A stretch of 64,000 nucleotides of DNA from Enterobacteriaceae bacterium RIT714. Lineage in GTDB: Bacteria; Pseudomonadota; Gammaproteobacteria; Enterobacterales; Enterobacteriaceae. Positions 54,507 to 64,000 of this stretch are shown piece after piece. Both the position numbers and the translations under genes were made by a program. The notes beneath the pieces were generated by a model. The model did not search any database. It was not told where the DNA came from and saw only the letters and a list, made by a program, of their open reading frames with translations. Each line of letters opens with the position of its first letter. The first letter of the stretch is position 1. The stretch spans positions 41,500 through 105,499 of the forward strand of contig WJYB01000014.1 in the NCBI GenBank assembly GCA_009668015.1, given 5' to 3'.

Positions 54507-55628
54507 ATGGTTGCAGAATTGACCGCATTGCGCGATCAAATTGATGAAGTCGATAAGGCGCTGCTGGATCTGCTGGCGCGCCGTATGTCACTGGTTGCCG
54601 AAGTCGGTGAGGTGAAAAGCAAATATGGACTGCCGATTTACGTGCCGGAGCGTGAGGCGTCAATGCTGGCGTCACGTCGTCATGAGGCGCAGTCGATGGG
54701 GGTTTCCCCCGATCTGATTGAAGATGTTTTGCGCCGTGTGATGCGAGAATCGTACTCCAGCGAAAATGACAAAGGCTTCAAAACGCTGTGCCCGTCTTTG
54801 CGTCCAGTGGTGATTGTGGGCGGTGGCGGTCAGATGGGGCGTCTGTTCGAGAAAATGCTGACGCTTTCTGGCTATCAGGTACGCATTTTTGAAAAAGAGG
54901 ACTGGGCGCGTGCGTCAGAGCTGATGGCTGATGCGGGCATGGTGATCGTCAGCGTGCCGATTCATGTCACCGAACAGATTATCGCGAAGCTCCCGCCTCT
55001 GCCGGAAGATTGTATTCTGATTGATTTGGCGTCTGTGAAGAATGGTCCATTGCAGGCAATGCTCGCTGCGCACAATGGCCCCGTGCTGGGGTTGCACCCC
55101 ATGTTTGGCCCCGATAGCGGCAGCCTGGCGAAACAGGTCGTGGTCTACTGTGATGGCCGTCAGCCGGAAGCCTATCAGTGGTTCCTGGAACAAATTCAGG
55201 TGTGGGGCGCGCGTTTGCACCGCATTAGCGCCGTCGAGCACGATCAAAATATGGCCTTCATCCAGGCCCTGCGCCACTTTGCGACCTTCGCTTATGGCCT
55301 GCATCTGGCGGAAGAGAATGTGCAGCTTGAGCAGTTATTAGCGCTTTCTTCACCAATCTACCGCCTTGAACTGGCCATGGTTGGACGTCTTTTTGCCCAG
55401 GATCCGCAGCTGTATGCTGACATTATTATGTCATCAGAAAATAATCTGGCGCTGATCAAACGCTATTATCAGCGTTTTGGTGAGGCCATCGCGTTGCTGG
55501 AGCAGGGCGATAAGCAGGCGTTTATCGACAGCTTCCGTAAAGTTGAGCACTGGTTTGGGGATTACGCAAAACGATTCCAGAACGAAAGCCGTACCTTATT
55601 ACGTCAGGCGAACGATAGTCGCCAGTAA
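54507..55628 (+). CDS. tyrA: Chorismate mutase / prephenate dehydrogenase TyrA
   Basis: The 373-residue bifunctional enzyme has an N-terminal AroQ chorismate mutase (1-90, [21 protein letters not shown]) and an NAD-binding prephenate dehydrogenase (from ~98, [18 protein letters not shown]), with active-site His in [10 protein letters not shown]. It makes 4-hydroxyphenylpyruvate for tyrosine. It is co-transcribed with aroF and closed by a terminator. Confidence 0.98.
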   Translation: MVAELTALRDQIDEVDKALLDLLARRMSLVAEVGEVKSKYGLPIYVPEREASMLASRRHEAQSMGVSPDLIEDVLRRVMRESYSSENDKGFKTLCPSLRPVVIVGGGGQMGRLFEKMLTLSGYQVRIFEKEDWARASELMADAGMVIVSVPIHVTEQIIAKLPPLPEDCILIDLASVKNGPLQAMLAAHNGPVLGLHPMFGPDSGSLAKQVVVYCDGRQPEAYQWFLEQIQVWGARLHRISAVEHDQNMAFIQALRHFATFAYGLHLAEENVQLEQLLALSSPIYRLELAMVGRLFAQDPQLYADIIMSSENNLALIKRYYQRFGEAIALLEQGDKQAFIDSFRKVEHWFGDYAKRFQNESRTLLRQANDSRQ

Positions 55629-55648
55629 TCTAATGATGTATATACTGA

Positions 55649-55672
55649 AAGCCAGCACTGCTGGCTTTTTTC
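55649..55672 (+). terminator. Terminator of the aroF-tyrA operon
   Basis: AAAGCCAGCA and TGCTGGCTTT pair around a single C and run into TTTTTT. Confidence 0.9.
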
Positions 55673-55688
55673 ATTTTGGGGATGTGTC

Positions 55689-56561
55689 ATGCCTGAACCA
55701 CAAGTTCTGTTCAATTACACCGGAAACTTACCGGAATGTCCCACCTGGAGCGAGGAAGAGAAGGCGCTCTATTGGGCGGATATTCTGGAAGGGGAGATCC
55801 ATCGCTATCATCTGCCCACAGCAGAGCATGCGGTTCTCTCATTTCATGAAGAAGTCGGGTGTTTTGCATTGCGTGCCCGCGGCGGCTTTATTGTGGCGAT
55901 GCGTAATGCTATCTGGCTCACTGATAAACATGGCTTGTTGCAGCAAAAAGTCTGCGATAACCCTTCCAACCCGCAATTAGCCCGTTTCAATGATGGCGGC
56001 ACTGATCCCCTGGGGCGCTTCTACGCCGGGACATTCTGGGGACCGGGCGACTATAACGGGGCGATGTTGATGCGTATAGATCACGACCTGACGCCGAAAG
56101 TGATTCAGTGTGATATTCATGGCCATAATGGTCTGGCATTCACCCCTGACAATAAATGGATGTTAACTTCGGACACACCGAATGCGGTTATTTATCGTAC
56201 GCCATTAGATGAGCAACTCGAACCGGGAGTGCGTGAGGTGTTTCGTCGCTTCAATAAAGGCGAAGGGATTCCGGATGGGGCGGCCATGGATGTCGAAGGT
56301 TGCTACTGGAGCGCATTATTTGATGGCTGGCGTATTGCGCGGTTTTCTCCGCAAGGCGAGCAGCTGGAGGAGTATCGACTGCCGGTGCGTTGCCCGACGA
56401 TGGTCTGTTTTGGCGGCGAAGAGATGAAAACGCTGTTTATCACGACCACGCGAGAAAATATGGGCAGTGATGAAGTGGCAAAATATCCCCTTTCTGGCGC
56501 GATCTTCACCCTGCCAGTTAAGGTGGCAGGGATGAAGAAAAGTCCGTTTATTGAACGTTAA
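55689..56561 (+). CDS. SMP-30/gluconolactonase-like protein
   Basis: The 290-residue protein is a six-bladed SMP-30/gluconolaconase/LRE family member. It has a metal-binding Glu near the start ([19 protein letters not shown]), the conserved [35 protein letters not shown] and [19 protein letters not shown] motifs with the catalytic Asn/Asp residues. It likely hydrolyses a sugar lactone. The gene is inserted between tyrA and pheA, where E. coli has nothing. Its stop overlaps the pheA stop by 4 bp (convergent, no terminator between). Confidence 0.9.
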   Translation: MPEPQVLFNYTGNLPECPTWSEEEKALYWADILEGEIHRYHLPTAEHAVLSFHEEVGCFALRARGGFIVAMRNAIWLTDKHGLLQQKVCDNPSNPQLARFNDGGTDPLGRFYAGTFWGPGDYNGAMLMRIDHDLTPKVIQCDIHGHNGLAFTPDNKWMLTSDTPNAVIYRTPLDEQLEPGVREVFRRFNKGEGIPDGAAMDVEGCYWSALFDGWRIARFSPQGEQLEEYRLPVRCPTMVCFGGEEMKTLFITTTRENMGSDEVAKYPLSGAIFTLPVKVAGMKKSPFIER

Positions 56562-57718
56562 ACCGGATCAACCGGGACAACGTTTTCGCTTGGATAGCAG
56601 CCTAACACTTTCATTGAACGGGTAATTTCGCCGAGTTCACGCAGGGCTTTCTGCATGGATGCAGACTCCAGGTTGGCCTGAACATCAAGATAAAACATCT
56701 CTTCCCACGGGTTGCCGTTAATCGGGCGTGATTCCAGTTTGGTCATGATCAGATTGTGATTACGCAATACCAGTAAAGCTTCTACCAGCGCGCCCGCCTG
56801 CTGGCCGGTCGCCATCAGTAAGGTCGTTTTTGCCGGAACCTGCTCGGAAACGTTTATGGATTTGCGTGCCAGAACCACGAAACGAGTGATGTTCTGCGTT
56901 TGGTTAGCCAGATTCCGCTCCAGTACCTGTAATCCATACAACGCTCCGCCGGCTTCGCTGCCGAGCGCCGCGACGGCCGGGGAGTTTGCCTGCGCCACTT
57001 TTTCCATCGCAGCGGAGGTGCTTTCGGTGTACTCAATTTTCCAGTGCGGATAGCGGTTAAGGAACTGGCTGCACTGCTGGAAGGGTTGCGGGTGGCTGTA
57101 GACGGTGTCGATTTGGCTGAGATCGGTTGATCCAGAAACCAGTACACAGTGGTCAATCGGGATAGTCAATTCGCCAACCAGGGACAGGCTGGTGTGCTGG
57201 AGGAGATCGTAAACGTCGTTGATCGCCCCGGAACTGGTGTTTTCAAGCGGAACGATGGCGTAGTCTGCTTGTCCGGTTTCGACCTGATTGAAAATATCGG
57301 CGAATTTAGCGCAGCCGCTTTCAATGAATTCTTCGAAATGGCGTGCGGCATATTGACGAGCCGCCAGATGTGAGTAGGAGCCTTTAGGACCAAGGAACGC
57401 GACGCGCGCTGAGTGCGGGTTGGTTTTATTTAGATGTTGTTGCAGCAGCGCTTGCTGGGTGAGGACGGAATCTTCAATGATCAGCTGGAACAGGCGGGTG
57501 ATGTAATGCGCATCAAGATGGTGTGATTTACCTAACTGGATCAGGCGTTCCAGTAAATCGCGCTCACGGTCAATATCGCGGACAGGGCGGTGGGACTCCA
57601 GCTTGGCTTTACCCACTTCAACCGCGAGTGTGCGGCGTTCGGCCAGCAGCGCCAGTAATTTCTCATCCAGTGCACTGATTTTTACTCGCAGATCCAGTAA
57701 CGGGTTTTCCGGTGTCAT
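56558..57718 (-). CDS. pheA: Chorismate mutase / prephenate dehydratase PheA
   Basis: From ATG 57718 ([20 protein letters not shown]) the protein has 386 residues, as in E. coli. It has an AroQ mutase domain (1-~95), the dehydratase domain (~105-285, [17 protein letters not shown], with the [13 protein letters not shown] motif) and a C-terminal ACT domain (~300-386, [13 protein letters not shown]) that binds phenylalanine for feedback inhibition. It makes phenylpyruvate. Expression is attenuated through the pheL leader just upstream. Confidence 0.98.
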   Translation of the reverse strand: MTPENPLLDLRVKISALDEKLLALLAERRTLAVEVGKAKLESHRPVRDIDRERDLLERLIQLGKSHHLDAHYITRLFQLIIEDSVLTQQALLQQHLNKTNPHSARVAFLGPKGSYSHLAARQYAARHFEEFIESGCAKFADIFNQVETGQADYAIVPLENTSSGAINDVYDLLQHTSLSLVGELTIPIDHCVLVSGSTDLSQIDTVYSHPQPFQQCSQFLNRYPHWKIEYTESTSAAMEKVAQANSPAVAALGSEAGGALYGLQVLERNLANQTQNITRFVVLARKSINVSEQVPAKTTLLMATGQQAGALVEALLVLRNHNLIMTKLESRPINGNPWEEMFYLDVQANLESASMQKALRELGEITRSMKVLGCYPSENVVPVDPV

Positions 57719-57747
57719 AGCGTTGCCTATTTCGTTTATTGTTATCA

Positions 57748-57780
57748 ATAAAAAAGGCCTCCCGCTTTGGGAGGCCTTGT
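57748..57780 (-). terminator. pheA attenuator terminator
   Basis: On the minus strand AAGGCCTCCC pairs with GGGAGGCCTT and runs into a T tract, between pheL and pheA. Ribosome stalling at pheL Phe codons would prevent this hairpin from forming. Confidence 0.92.
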
Positions 57781-57824
57781 TGTTCGTCTTCGCATTCTTT
57801 ATCACACGACGAAACGCCTCCCAG

Positions 57825-57872
57825 TCAGGGGAAGGTAAAAAAGAATGCGAAGAAAAACGGCGTATGTTTCAT
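57825..57872 (-). CDS. pheL: phe leader peptide PheL
   Basis: A 15-codon frame, [15 protein letters not shown], followed by TGA. Seven of 15 residues are Phe. It differs from E. coli PheL only at position 4 (Thr for Ile). When phenylalanyl-tRNA is scarce the ribosome stalls here and the attenuator is bypassed, raising PheA output. Confidence 0.97.
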   Translation of the reverse strand: MKHTPFFFAFFFTFP

Positions 57873-57929
57873 GGGATCATCCTGTGCGTGATACCGTTAA
57901 AGTACCTGCACTGTTTTCATCCTGTCAAT

Positions 57930-57953
57930 AAAAAACGCGCCCGAAGGCGCGTT
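57930..57953 (-). terminator. raiA terminator
   Basis: On the minus strand AACGCGCC and GGCGCGTT pair around a TTCG loop and run into TTTTTT, after the raiA stop. Confidence 0.93.
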
Positions 57954-57976
57954 GGCGGTACACTCAATTTAAAGGA

Positions 57977-58366
<390 letters not shown>

Positions 58367-58540
58367 CTAATGTCAAAATGCGTGATCTAAATCACATTAT
58401 TTTGTCACTTTTTGTCAGGGAACCTTTTTTGTGAGGCAAGACAGGAAGAGGGGAGATTTACCTTGTGGAAGTCGGAAATTAGCGCCATAGTTGACTGGAT
58501 TCGTCGGCACTAAACTGCTTCAGCAGTGGGCGGAAACGGA

Positions 58541-58574
58541 TAAAAAAACGGCAGCCATTGGGCTGCCGTTTTGC
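58541..58574. terminator. Terminator after bamD
   Basis: AACGGCAGCC and GGCTGCCGTT pair with an ATTG-type loop; T/A tracts on both sides. It closes the bamD transcript (minus strand). Confidence 0.88.
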
Positions 58575-58588
58575 ATTGCATTGAGCTA

Positions 58589-59326
58589 TCAGGTATTGCT
58601 GCTGTTAGCGGCAATAATTTTCGCGACTTTATCAGCCTGTGCATTCATCTGCATCTGGCGATAGGCGTTTTCCATCAGCTTCAGGCCATCACGTGTTGCC
58701 TGAGTGTCCGGGTAATCACGCAGCATACCTTCGACGCGGTTAACAACCGCCACCCATGCGCCACGGCGCGTATAATATTCGGCGACGGAATATTCATACT
58801 TAGAGAGGCGATCTTTCAGGAAGACCAGGCGCTTTGTAGCATCCGTGGTGTACTGACTGTTCGGGTAGCCGCGGACCAGTTTGGAGAAGTCGTTAAAGGC
58901 ATCGCGCGCATGCTGTGGATCACGATCGGAACGGTCAACCCCGAAGAAACCTTGCAGAGCGCTATCATCCAGCGCCATGTTGGTCAGGCCGCGCATATAC
59001 ATGACATAATCGATGTTCGGATGAGTCGGGTTCAGACGCATGAAGCGATCGATGGCTGCCTGAGCCAGCGGCAGATCGGCATTTTTATAGTAGGCGTAGA
59101 TGAGATCTAACTGTACCTGTTGGGAATAAGGACCAAATGGATAACGATTATCCAGCGCTTCCAGTTGCGTTATCGCCTGTTTCCAGTTACCGTCCTGCAG
59201 TTTTTGTTGTGCAGTCGCATAGATTTCATTCGGCGGATTGTCAGGGACCTGTTCATTTGAACCGGAGCAGCCCACCAAAGCCAGGCTCAACGTGGCCGCT
59301 GCCACCAGATATTTCATGCGCGTCAT
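58589..59326 (-). CDS. bamD: Outer-membrane assembly lipoprotein BamD (YfiO)
   Basis: The 245-residue protein has a lipobox (LALVGC, Cys 20) and five TPR units, from [18 protein letters not shown] through [18 protein letters not shown]. BamD is the essential scaffold lipoprotein of the BAM complex that recognises beta-barrel substrates and activates BamA. BamE, its partner, is also in this window. It is divergent from rluD. Confidence 0.98.
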   Translation of the reverse strand: MTRMKYLVAAATLSLALVGCSGSNEQVPDNPPNEIYATAQQKLQDGNWKQAITQLEALDNRYPFGPYSQQVQLDLIYAYYKNADLPLAQAAIDRFMRLNPTHPNIDYVMYMRGLTNMALDDSALQGFFGVDRSDRDPQHARDAFNDFSKLVRGYPNSQYTTDATKRLVFLKDRLSKYEYSVAEYYTRRGAWVAVVNRVEGMLRDYPDTQATRDGLKLMENAYRQMQMNAQADKVAKIIAANSSNT

Positions 59327-59456
59327 GACGTTTTGACTTTCCTCAAATGTTTGTCCGGGAGAATCTCTTTCCTGCTCCCGATTAAGACCAGCTACAATAG
59401 CACACTATATTATACGGCAAAGCCGTAAAACCCAACGTTAAACGAAGAAGCAGTCT

Positions 59457-60437
59457 ATGGCACAACGAGTAGAACTCACCGCAACAGTCTCCGAAAATCA
59501 GCTCGGTCAACGCTTAGATCAAGCTTTGGCCGAAATGTTCCCTGATTATTCACGTTCACGCATAAAAGAATGGATTCTCGACCAGCGCGTGCTGGTTAAT
59601 GGCACTGTATGGGACAAGCCAAAAGAGAAAGTGTTAGGTGGGGAAGCTGTCGCCATCAATGCTGAGATCGAAGAAGAAGTGCGCTTCGAGGCGCAAGATA
59701 TCCCGCTGAACATTGTCTATGAAGACGATGATATCCTGGTGATCAACAAGCCGCGCGGTTTGGTGGTTCATCCGGGCGCAGGCAACCCGGATGGTACCGT
59801 GCTGAATGCGCTCCTTCATTATTATCCGCCAATTGTCGATGTGCCACGCGCGGGTATCGTTCACCGTCTGGATAAAGACACGACAGGTTTAATGGTCGTG
59901 GCTAAAACCGTTCCGGCGCAGACGCGTCTGGTGGAATCACTACAGCTGCGTGAAATCACCCGTGAGTATGAAGCGGTAGCGATTGGTCATATGACATCAG
60001 GCGGTACGGTAGAAGAGCCGATCAGCCGTCACCCGACCAAACGTACACACATGTCTGTGCACCCAATGGGTAAACCGGCAGTGACGCATTATCGCATTAT
60101 GGAACATTTCCGCATTCATACGCGCCTGCGTCTGCGTCTGGAAACAGGCCGTACTCACCAGATCCGTGTGCATATGTCGCACATTACCCATCCGCTGGTG
60201 GGCGATCAGGTTTACGGTGGTCGTCCTCGTCCGCCGAAAGGCGCGTCGGAAGAATTTATCAGCACGCTGCGTAAATTCGATCGCCAGGCCTTACACGCGA
60301 CCATGCTGCGTCTCTATCACCCGATCACCGGTATCGAGATGGAATGGCATGCGCCGATCCCTCAGGATATGGTTGAGCTCATTGAGGCAATGCGCGCTGA
60401 TTTTGAAGAGCATAAGGATAAAGTGGACTGGTTATGA
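59457..60437 (+). CDS. rluD: 23S rRNA pseudouridine synthase RluD
   Basis: The 326-residue protein has an S4 RNA-binding domain (1-~80, GQRLDQALAEMFPDYSRSRI) and a RluA-type synthase domain with catalytic Asp in GIVHRLDKDTTGL. It makes pseudouridines 1911, 1915 and 1917 in helix 69 of 23S rRNA. Its stop overlaps the pgeF start (ATGA), and the two are co-expressed. Confidence 0.98.
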   Translation: MAQRVELTATVSENQLGQRLDQALAEMFPDYSRSRIKEWILDQRVLVNGTVWDKPKEKVLGGEAVAINAEIEEEVRFEAQDIPLNIVYEDDDILVINKPRGLVVHPGAGNPDGTVLNALLHYYPPIVDVPRAGIVHRLDKDTTGLMVVAKTVPAQTRLVESLQLREITREYEAVAIGHMTSGGTVEEPISRHPTKRTHMSVHPMGKPAVTHYRIMEHFRIHTRLRLRLETGRTHQIRVHMSHITHPLVGDQVYGGRPRPPKGASEEFISTLRKFDRQALHATMLRLYHPITGIEMEWHAPIPQDMVELIEAMRADFEEHKDKVDWL

Positions 60438-61165
60438 CCAAACTGATTGTCCCGGAGTGGCCAATTCCTGAGGGCGTGGCAGCCTGTAGTTCAACCCGAG
60501 TCGGGGGCGTAAGCCAAAATGCGTGGGAGTCATTGAATCTCGGCGCGCATTGTGGCGATAACCTCGATCACGTTGAAGAAAATCGCAAACGTCTGTTTGC
60601 GGCAGGGAATCTGCCATCCCGGCCGGTCTGGCTGGAACAGGTGCATGGTAAAGACGTATTAAAGCTAACGGGTGAACCGTATGCGTCTAAACGCGCTGAT
60701 GCCTCATACAGCAATACTTCCGGGACAGTGTGTGCCGTTATGACCGCCGATTGTCTGCCGGTGCTTTTTTGCAACCGTGCGGGTACTGAGGTGGCCGCAG
60801 CTCATGCCGGATGGCGCGGGCTGTGCGCAGGCGTACTGGAAGAGACCGTTGCCTGCTTTGATGACCAGCCGGACAATATTATTGCCTGGCTCGGCCCGGC
60901 AATAGGGCCGCGGGCTTTCGAAGTCGGCCCTGAAGTGCGTGAAGCTTTTGTTGAAAAAGATGCGCAAGCGGTAAAAGCCTTCCAGCCGTCAGGGGATAAA
61001 TATCTGGCCGATATCTATCTGCTGGCGCGCCAGCGTTTGTCGAATGTCGGCATTACGCAGGTCTTTGGTGGAGATCGCTGTACCTTCACTGAAAAGGATG
61101 ATTTTTTCTCTTATCGTCGCGACAACACTACAGGCCGTATGGCAAGTTTTATTTGGCTGATATAA
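60434..61165 (+). CDS. pgeF: Purine nucleoside / peptidoglycan editing protein PgeF (YfiH)
   Basis: The 243-residue laccase-domain protein carries the metal-site residues: His in NLGAHCGDN, Cys in TADCLPVLF and His in AAAHAGWRGL. YfiH in E. coli removes L-Ser misincorporated at position 2 of peptidoglycan precursors (PgeF), and homologues (FAMIN) act on purine nucleosides. It is translationally coupled to rluD. Confidence 0.96.
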   Translation: MTKLIVPEWPIPEGVAACSSTRVGGVSQNAWESLNLGAHCGDNLDHVEENRKRLFAAGNLPSRPVWLEQVHGKDVLKLTGEPYASKRADASYSNTSGTVCAVMTADCLPVLFCNRAGTEVAAAHAGWRGLCAGVLEETVACFDDQPDNIIAWLGPAIGPRAFEVGPEVREAFVEKDAQAVKAFQPSGDKYLADIYLLARQRLSNVGITQVFGGDRCTFTEKDDFFSYRRDNTTGRMASFIWLI

Positions 61166-61226
61166 CCTAAAGAATCAAGACGATCCGGTACGTGCCGTTT
61201 TCTTTTCGCATAATTAAGGTCATTAA

Positions 61227-61256
61227 CCTTGAATAATTGAGGGATGACCTCATTTA
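61227..61256 (+). promoter_or_regulatory. Sigma-32 promoter of clpB
   Basis: CCTTGAA (61227-61233) and CCTCATTTA (61248-61256) with 14 nt between fit the sigma-32 consensus. clpB starts about 40 bp downstream. Confidence 0.88.
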
Positions 61257-61294
61257 ATCTCCAGTAGCAAATTTGACCTGTTATGGGAGGAGTT

Positions 61295-63868
61295 ATGCGT
61301 CTGGATCGTCTTACTAATAAATTCCAGCTTGCTCTCGCCGATGCCCAGTCACTCGCACTGGGGCACGACAACCAATTTATCGAACCACTTCATTTAATGA
61401 GCGCCTTGCTGAACCAGGAAGGGGGATCGATACGTCCTTTACTCACGTCCGCTGGTATTAATGCTGGCCAGCTGCGCACAGCCATTGATCAGGCGCTGAG
61501 CCGTTTACCGCAGGTAGAAGGTACCGGTGGAGATGTTCAGCCGTCGCAGGATTTGGTTCGCGTACTGAACCTGTGCGACAAACTGGCGCAAAAACGTGGG
61601 GACAACTTTATCTCGTCAGAACTGTTTGTTCTGGCGGCACTTGAATCACGCGGTACGCTGACCGATCTTCTGAAATCGTCCGGTGCGACAACCGCGAATG
61701 TGACCCAGGCGATTGAAAAAATGCGCGGAGGTGAAAGCGTGAACGATCAGGGGGCCGAAGACCAACGTCAGGCTTTGAAAAAATTTACGGTCGATCTCAC
61801 TGAACGTGCGGAGCAGGGCAAACTTGATCCGGTGATCGGGCGTGACGAAGAGATTCGCCGTACCATTCAGGTACTGCAACGTCGTACCAAAAATAATCCG
61901 GTGCTGATCGGTGAACCCGGTGTCGGTAAAACCGCCATCGTCGAAGGTCTGGCGCAGCGAATTGTTAACGGCGAAGTGCCGGAAGGACTGAAAGGTCGTC
62001 GTGTGCTGGCGCTTGATATGGGCTCGCTGGTGGCCGGGGCGAAATACCGTGGTGAATTCGAAGAGCGTTTAAAAGGCGTGCTTAACGATCTGGCGAAACA
62101 GGAAGGCAATGTCATCCTGTTTATCGACGAACTGCACACCATGGTCGGTGCCGGTAAAGCCGACGGGGCGATGGACGCCGGGAACATGCTGAAACCTGCG
62201 CTGGCGCGTGGTGAGCTGCACTGCGTCGGTGCCACTACCCTGGATGAGTATCGTCAGTACATCGAGAAAGATGCCGCGCTGGAACGCCGCTTCCAGAAAG
62301 TGTTTGTTGCGGAGCCGACGGTCGAAGATACCATCGCTATCTTGCGTGGTCTGAAAGAGCGTTATGAACTTCACCACCATGTTCAGATTACTGACCCGGC
62401 AATTGTCGCGGCGGCTACGCTGTCCCATCGCTATATTGCGGACCGACAACTACCGGACAAAGCCATCGATCTGATTGATGAAGCTGCGTCGAGCATTCGT
62501 ATGCAGATTGACTCGAAACCAGAAGAACTTGATCGCCTGGACCGCCGAATTATCCAGCTCAAACTGGAACAGCAGGCACTGAAGAAAGAGTCTGATGAAG
62601 CCAGTAAGAAACGCCTGGATATGCTCAACGAGGAACTGGACGACAAAGAGCGTCAGTATTCTGCCTTAGAAGAAGAGTGGAAGGCGGAAAAAGCGTCGCT
62701 TTCGGGTACCCAGACAATCAAATCCGAACTTGAACAGGCGAAAATTGCCATCGAGCAAGCGCGGCGCGTGGGCGATCTGGCGCGGATGTCTGAACTGCAG
62801 TACGGCAAAATTCCTGAACTGGAAAAACAGCTGGAGATGGCAACGCAGTCAGAAGGCAAAACGATGCGTCTGTTACGTAATAAAGTGACGGATGTGGAAA
62901 TCGCTGATGTACTGGCGCGCTGGACGGGGATCCCTGTTGCTCGCATGCTGGAAGGTGAACGTGAAAAACTGCTGCGTATGGAGCAGGATTTACACCAGCG
63001 GGTGATTGGTCAGGATGAGGCCGTTGAAGCTGTCTCGAACGCGATCCGTCGTAGCCGCGCTGGTTTATCCGATCCAAACCGCCCGATTGGTTCATTCCTG
63101 TTCCTGGGGCCGACTGGTGTCGGTAAGACCGAACTGTGTAAGGCTCTGGCCAACTTTATGTTCGACAGCGATGACGCGATGGTGCGCATTGATATGTCTG
63201 AGTTTATGGAGAAACATTCCGTCTCACGTCTGGTGGGTGCTCCTCCGGGATATGTCGGCTATGAAGAGGGGGGGTATTTAACGGAAGCGGTGCGTCGCCG
63301 TCCTTATTCCGTCATCTTATTAGATGAAGTTGAGAAAGCGCATCCGGATGTCTTCAATATATTGCTGCAGGTTCTGGATGATGGTCGTTTAACCGACGGA
63401 CAGGGGAGAACGGTCGATTTCCGTAATACGGTCGTTATCATGACCTCTAACCTCGGTTCCGATTTGATTCAGGAACGTTTTGGCGCGCTGGATTACGGTC
63501 ATATGAAAGATCTGGTTCTGGGTGTGGTTAGCAACAATTTCCGCCCAGAGTTTATTAACCGTATAGATGAAGTGGTGGTATTCCACCCTCTGGGTGAGAA
63601 ACACATTGCATCTATTGCTCAGATTCAGCTGCAGCGTCTGTATAAACGACTTGAAGATCGTGGTTACGAAATCCACATCTCTGACGACGCGCTGAAGCTA
63701 CTGAGCGAAAATGGTTACGATCCGGTGTATGGCGCACGGCCTTTGAAACGTGCTATCCAGCAACAGATCGAAAACCCGCTGGCCCAGCAAATCCTTTCCG
63801 GGGAGCTTATTCCAGGAAAAGTTATTCGTCTCGAAGTCAATGAAGACAGAATTGTGGCAGTGCAGTAA
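61295..63868 (+). CDS. clpB: Disaggregase ClpB
   Basis: From ATG 61295 ([20 protein letters not shown]) the protein has 857 residues, equal to E. coli ClpB. It has a Clp_N domain (1-145), AAA1 with P-loop GEPGVGKT (~206-213), the coiled-coil M domain (~400-530) and AAA2 with GPTGVGKT (~605-612). Hexameric ClpB works with DnaK, DnaJ and GrpE to extract proteins from aggregates. An internal GTG at codon 149 (61739), with GGAGG upstream, matches the E. coli start of the short ClpB form lacking the N-domain. A longer in-frame start at 61283 is not used. The heat-shock promoter is upstream. Confidence 0.98.
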   Translation: MRLDRLTNKFQLALADAQSLALGHDNQFIEPLHLMSALLNQEGGSIRPLLTSAGINAGQLRTAIDQALSRLPQVEGTGGDVQPSQDLVRVLNLCDKLAQKRGDNFISSELFVLAALESRGTLTDLLKSSGATTANVTQAIEKMRGGESVNDQGAEDQRQALKKFTVDLTERAEQGKLDPVIGRDEEIRRTIQVLQRRTKNNPVLIGEPGVGKTAIVEGLAQRIVNGEVPEGLKGRRVLALDMGSLVAGAKYRGEFEERLKGVLNDLAKQEGNVILFIDELHTMVGAGKADGAMDAGNMLKPALARGELHCVGATTLDEYRQYIEKDAALERRFQKVFVAEPTVEDTIAILRGLKERYELHHHVQITDPAIVAAATLSHRYIADRQLPDKAIDLIDEAASSIRMQIDSKPEELDRLDRRIIQLKLEQQALKKESDEASKKRLDMLNEELDDKERQYSALEEEWKAEKASLSGTQTIKSELEQAKIAIEQARRVGDLARMSELQYGKIPELEKQLEMATQSEGKTMRLLRNKVTDVEIADVLARWTGIPVARMLEGEREKLLRMEQDLHQRVIGQDEAVEAVSNAIRRSRAGLSDPNRPIGSFLFLGPTGVGKTELCKALANFMFDSDDAMVRIDMSEFMEKHSVSRLVGAPPGYVGYEEGGYLTEAVRRRPYSVILLDEVEKAHPDVFNILLQVLDDGRLTDGQGRTVDFRNTVVIMTSNLGSDLIQERFGALDYGHMKDLVLGVVSNNFRPEFINRIDEVVVFHPLGEKHIASIAQIQLQRLYKRLEDRGYEIHISDDALKLLSENGYDPVYGARPLKRAIQQQIENPLAQQILSGELIPGKVIRLEVNEDRIVAVQ

Positions 63869-63881
63869 GTCATAAAACGTC

Positions 63882-63909
63882 AAAAACGAGCCTCGCGGGG
63901 CTCGTTTTT
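63882..63909 (+). terminator. clpB terminator
   Basis: AAAAACGAGCC and GGCTCGTTTTT pair around TCGCG-type loop bases and run into T residues. The last 90 bases of the window after it contain nothing I can name; in E. coli an rRNA operon lies next. Confidence 0.92.
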
Positions 63910-64000
63910 GTTTATAAAGCAGGCTGAAATCACTCTCAAAGCTATAAATTGCCTGGAAAGTGAGCGGTTGGTAATTATTTTCTGATTTATACTTGCAGCC

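Noticed and set aside
57805..57810. Longer PheA starting at GTG upstream of the attenuator
   Set aside because: That frame passes through the attenuator hairpin; the ATG at 57718 gives the exact family length and N-terminus.
63910..64000. Start of an rRNA operon after clpB
   Set aside because: E. coli has one there, but the remaining 90 bases show no 5S or 23S sequence.

Overview
The window comes from an Enterobacteriaceae chromosome. Its right part follows the Escherichia/Salmonella gene order almost gene for gene: ssrA-smpB-ratAB-bamE-recN-nadK-grpE-yfjD-ypjD-ffh-rpsP-rimM-trmD-rplS-yfiBNR-yfiL-aroF-tyrA-pheA-raiA-bamD-rluD-pgeF-clpB. A BapA-like giant adhesin near ssrA (as in Salmonella), a DUF2946/PepSY pair after rplS and an SMP-30 gene between tyrA and pheA suggest an Enterobacter, Lelliottia or Citrobacter-type genome rather than E. 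coli. The genus cannot be fixed from the sequence alone.

Layout. 1-3014: N-terminal part of a BapA-type adhesin, running off the left edge. 3.7-5.5 kb: small exported proteins of unknown function. 5.8-8.0 kb: a wrecked type I-E CRISPR-Cas locus. cas3 is cut off at about codon 572 and runs straight into an eight-repeat array, so the rest of cas3, Cascade, cas1, cas2 and the leader are all missing. 8.07-36.84 kb: a genomic island of about 28.7 kb in the 3' end of ssrA, bounded by about 100-bp direct repeats. It has a P4-type integrase and a CP4-57-like backbone: alpA, a yfjI-like DUF3987 gene, a yfjJ-like Gp2 gene, a WYL regulator, yfjQ, a radC-like yfjY, a DUF987 gene and a type IV cbeA/cbtA toxin-antitoxin pair. 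36.83-64 kb: conserved core chromosome.

The island's cargo looks mainly anti-phage. Cargo 1 (10.99-14.19 kb) is a three-gene operon: DUF262, DUF3696 ATPase and an unknown protein. Cargo 2 (14.67-17.41 kb) holds an AbiTii-domain protein, a small kinase-like protein and a membrane protein. Cargo 3 (25.30-35.12 kb) is a four-gene minus-strand cassette: a 1568-residue P-loop protein, a translationally coupled protein of about 92 residues, a 1283-residue protein with an N-terminal PD-(D/E)XK/Mrr-like nuclease motif and a P-loop, and a 303-residue protein with Cys-x2-Cys/His-x2-Cys. Cargo 3 is the best candidate here for an undescribed system. It resembles Avs/STAND defence proteins in general layout, but I do not recognise the gene combination.

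The core part shows several readable control sites: sigma-32 promoters before grpE and clpB, three LexA boxes before recN, TyrR boxes before aroF, the pheL leader and attenuator before pheA, and an attenuator-like hairpin before rpsP. The yfiB-yfiN-yfiR genes form the periplasm-to-c-di-GMP signalling module.
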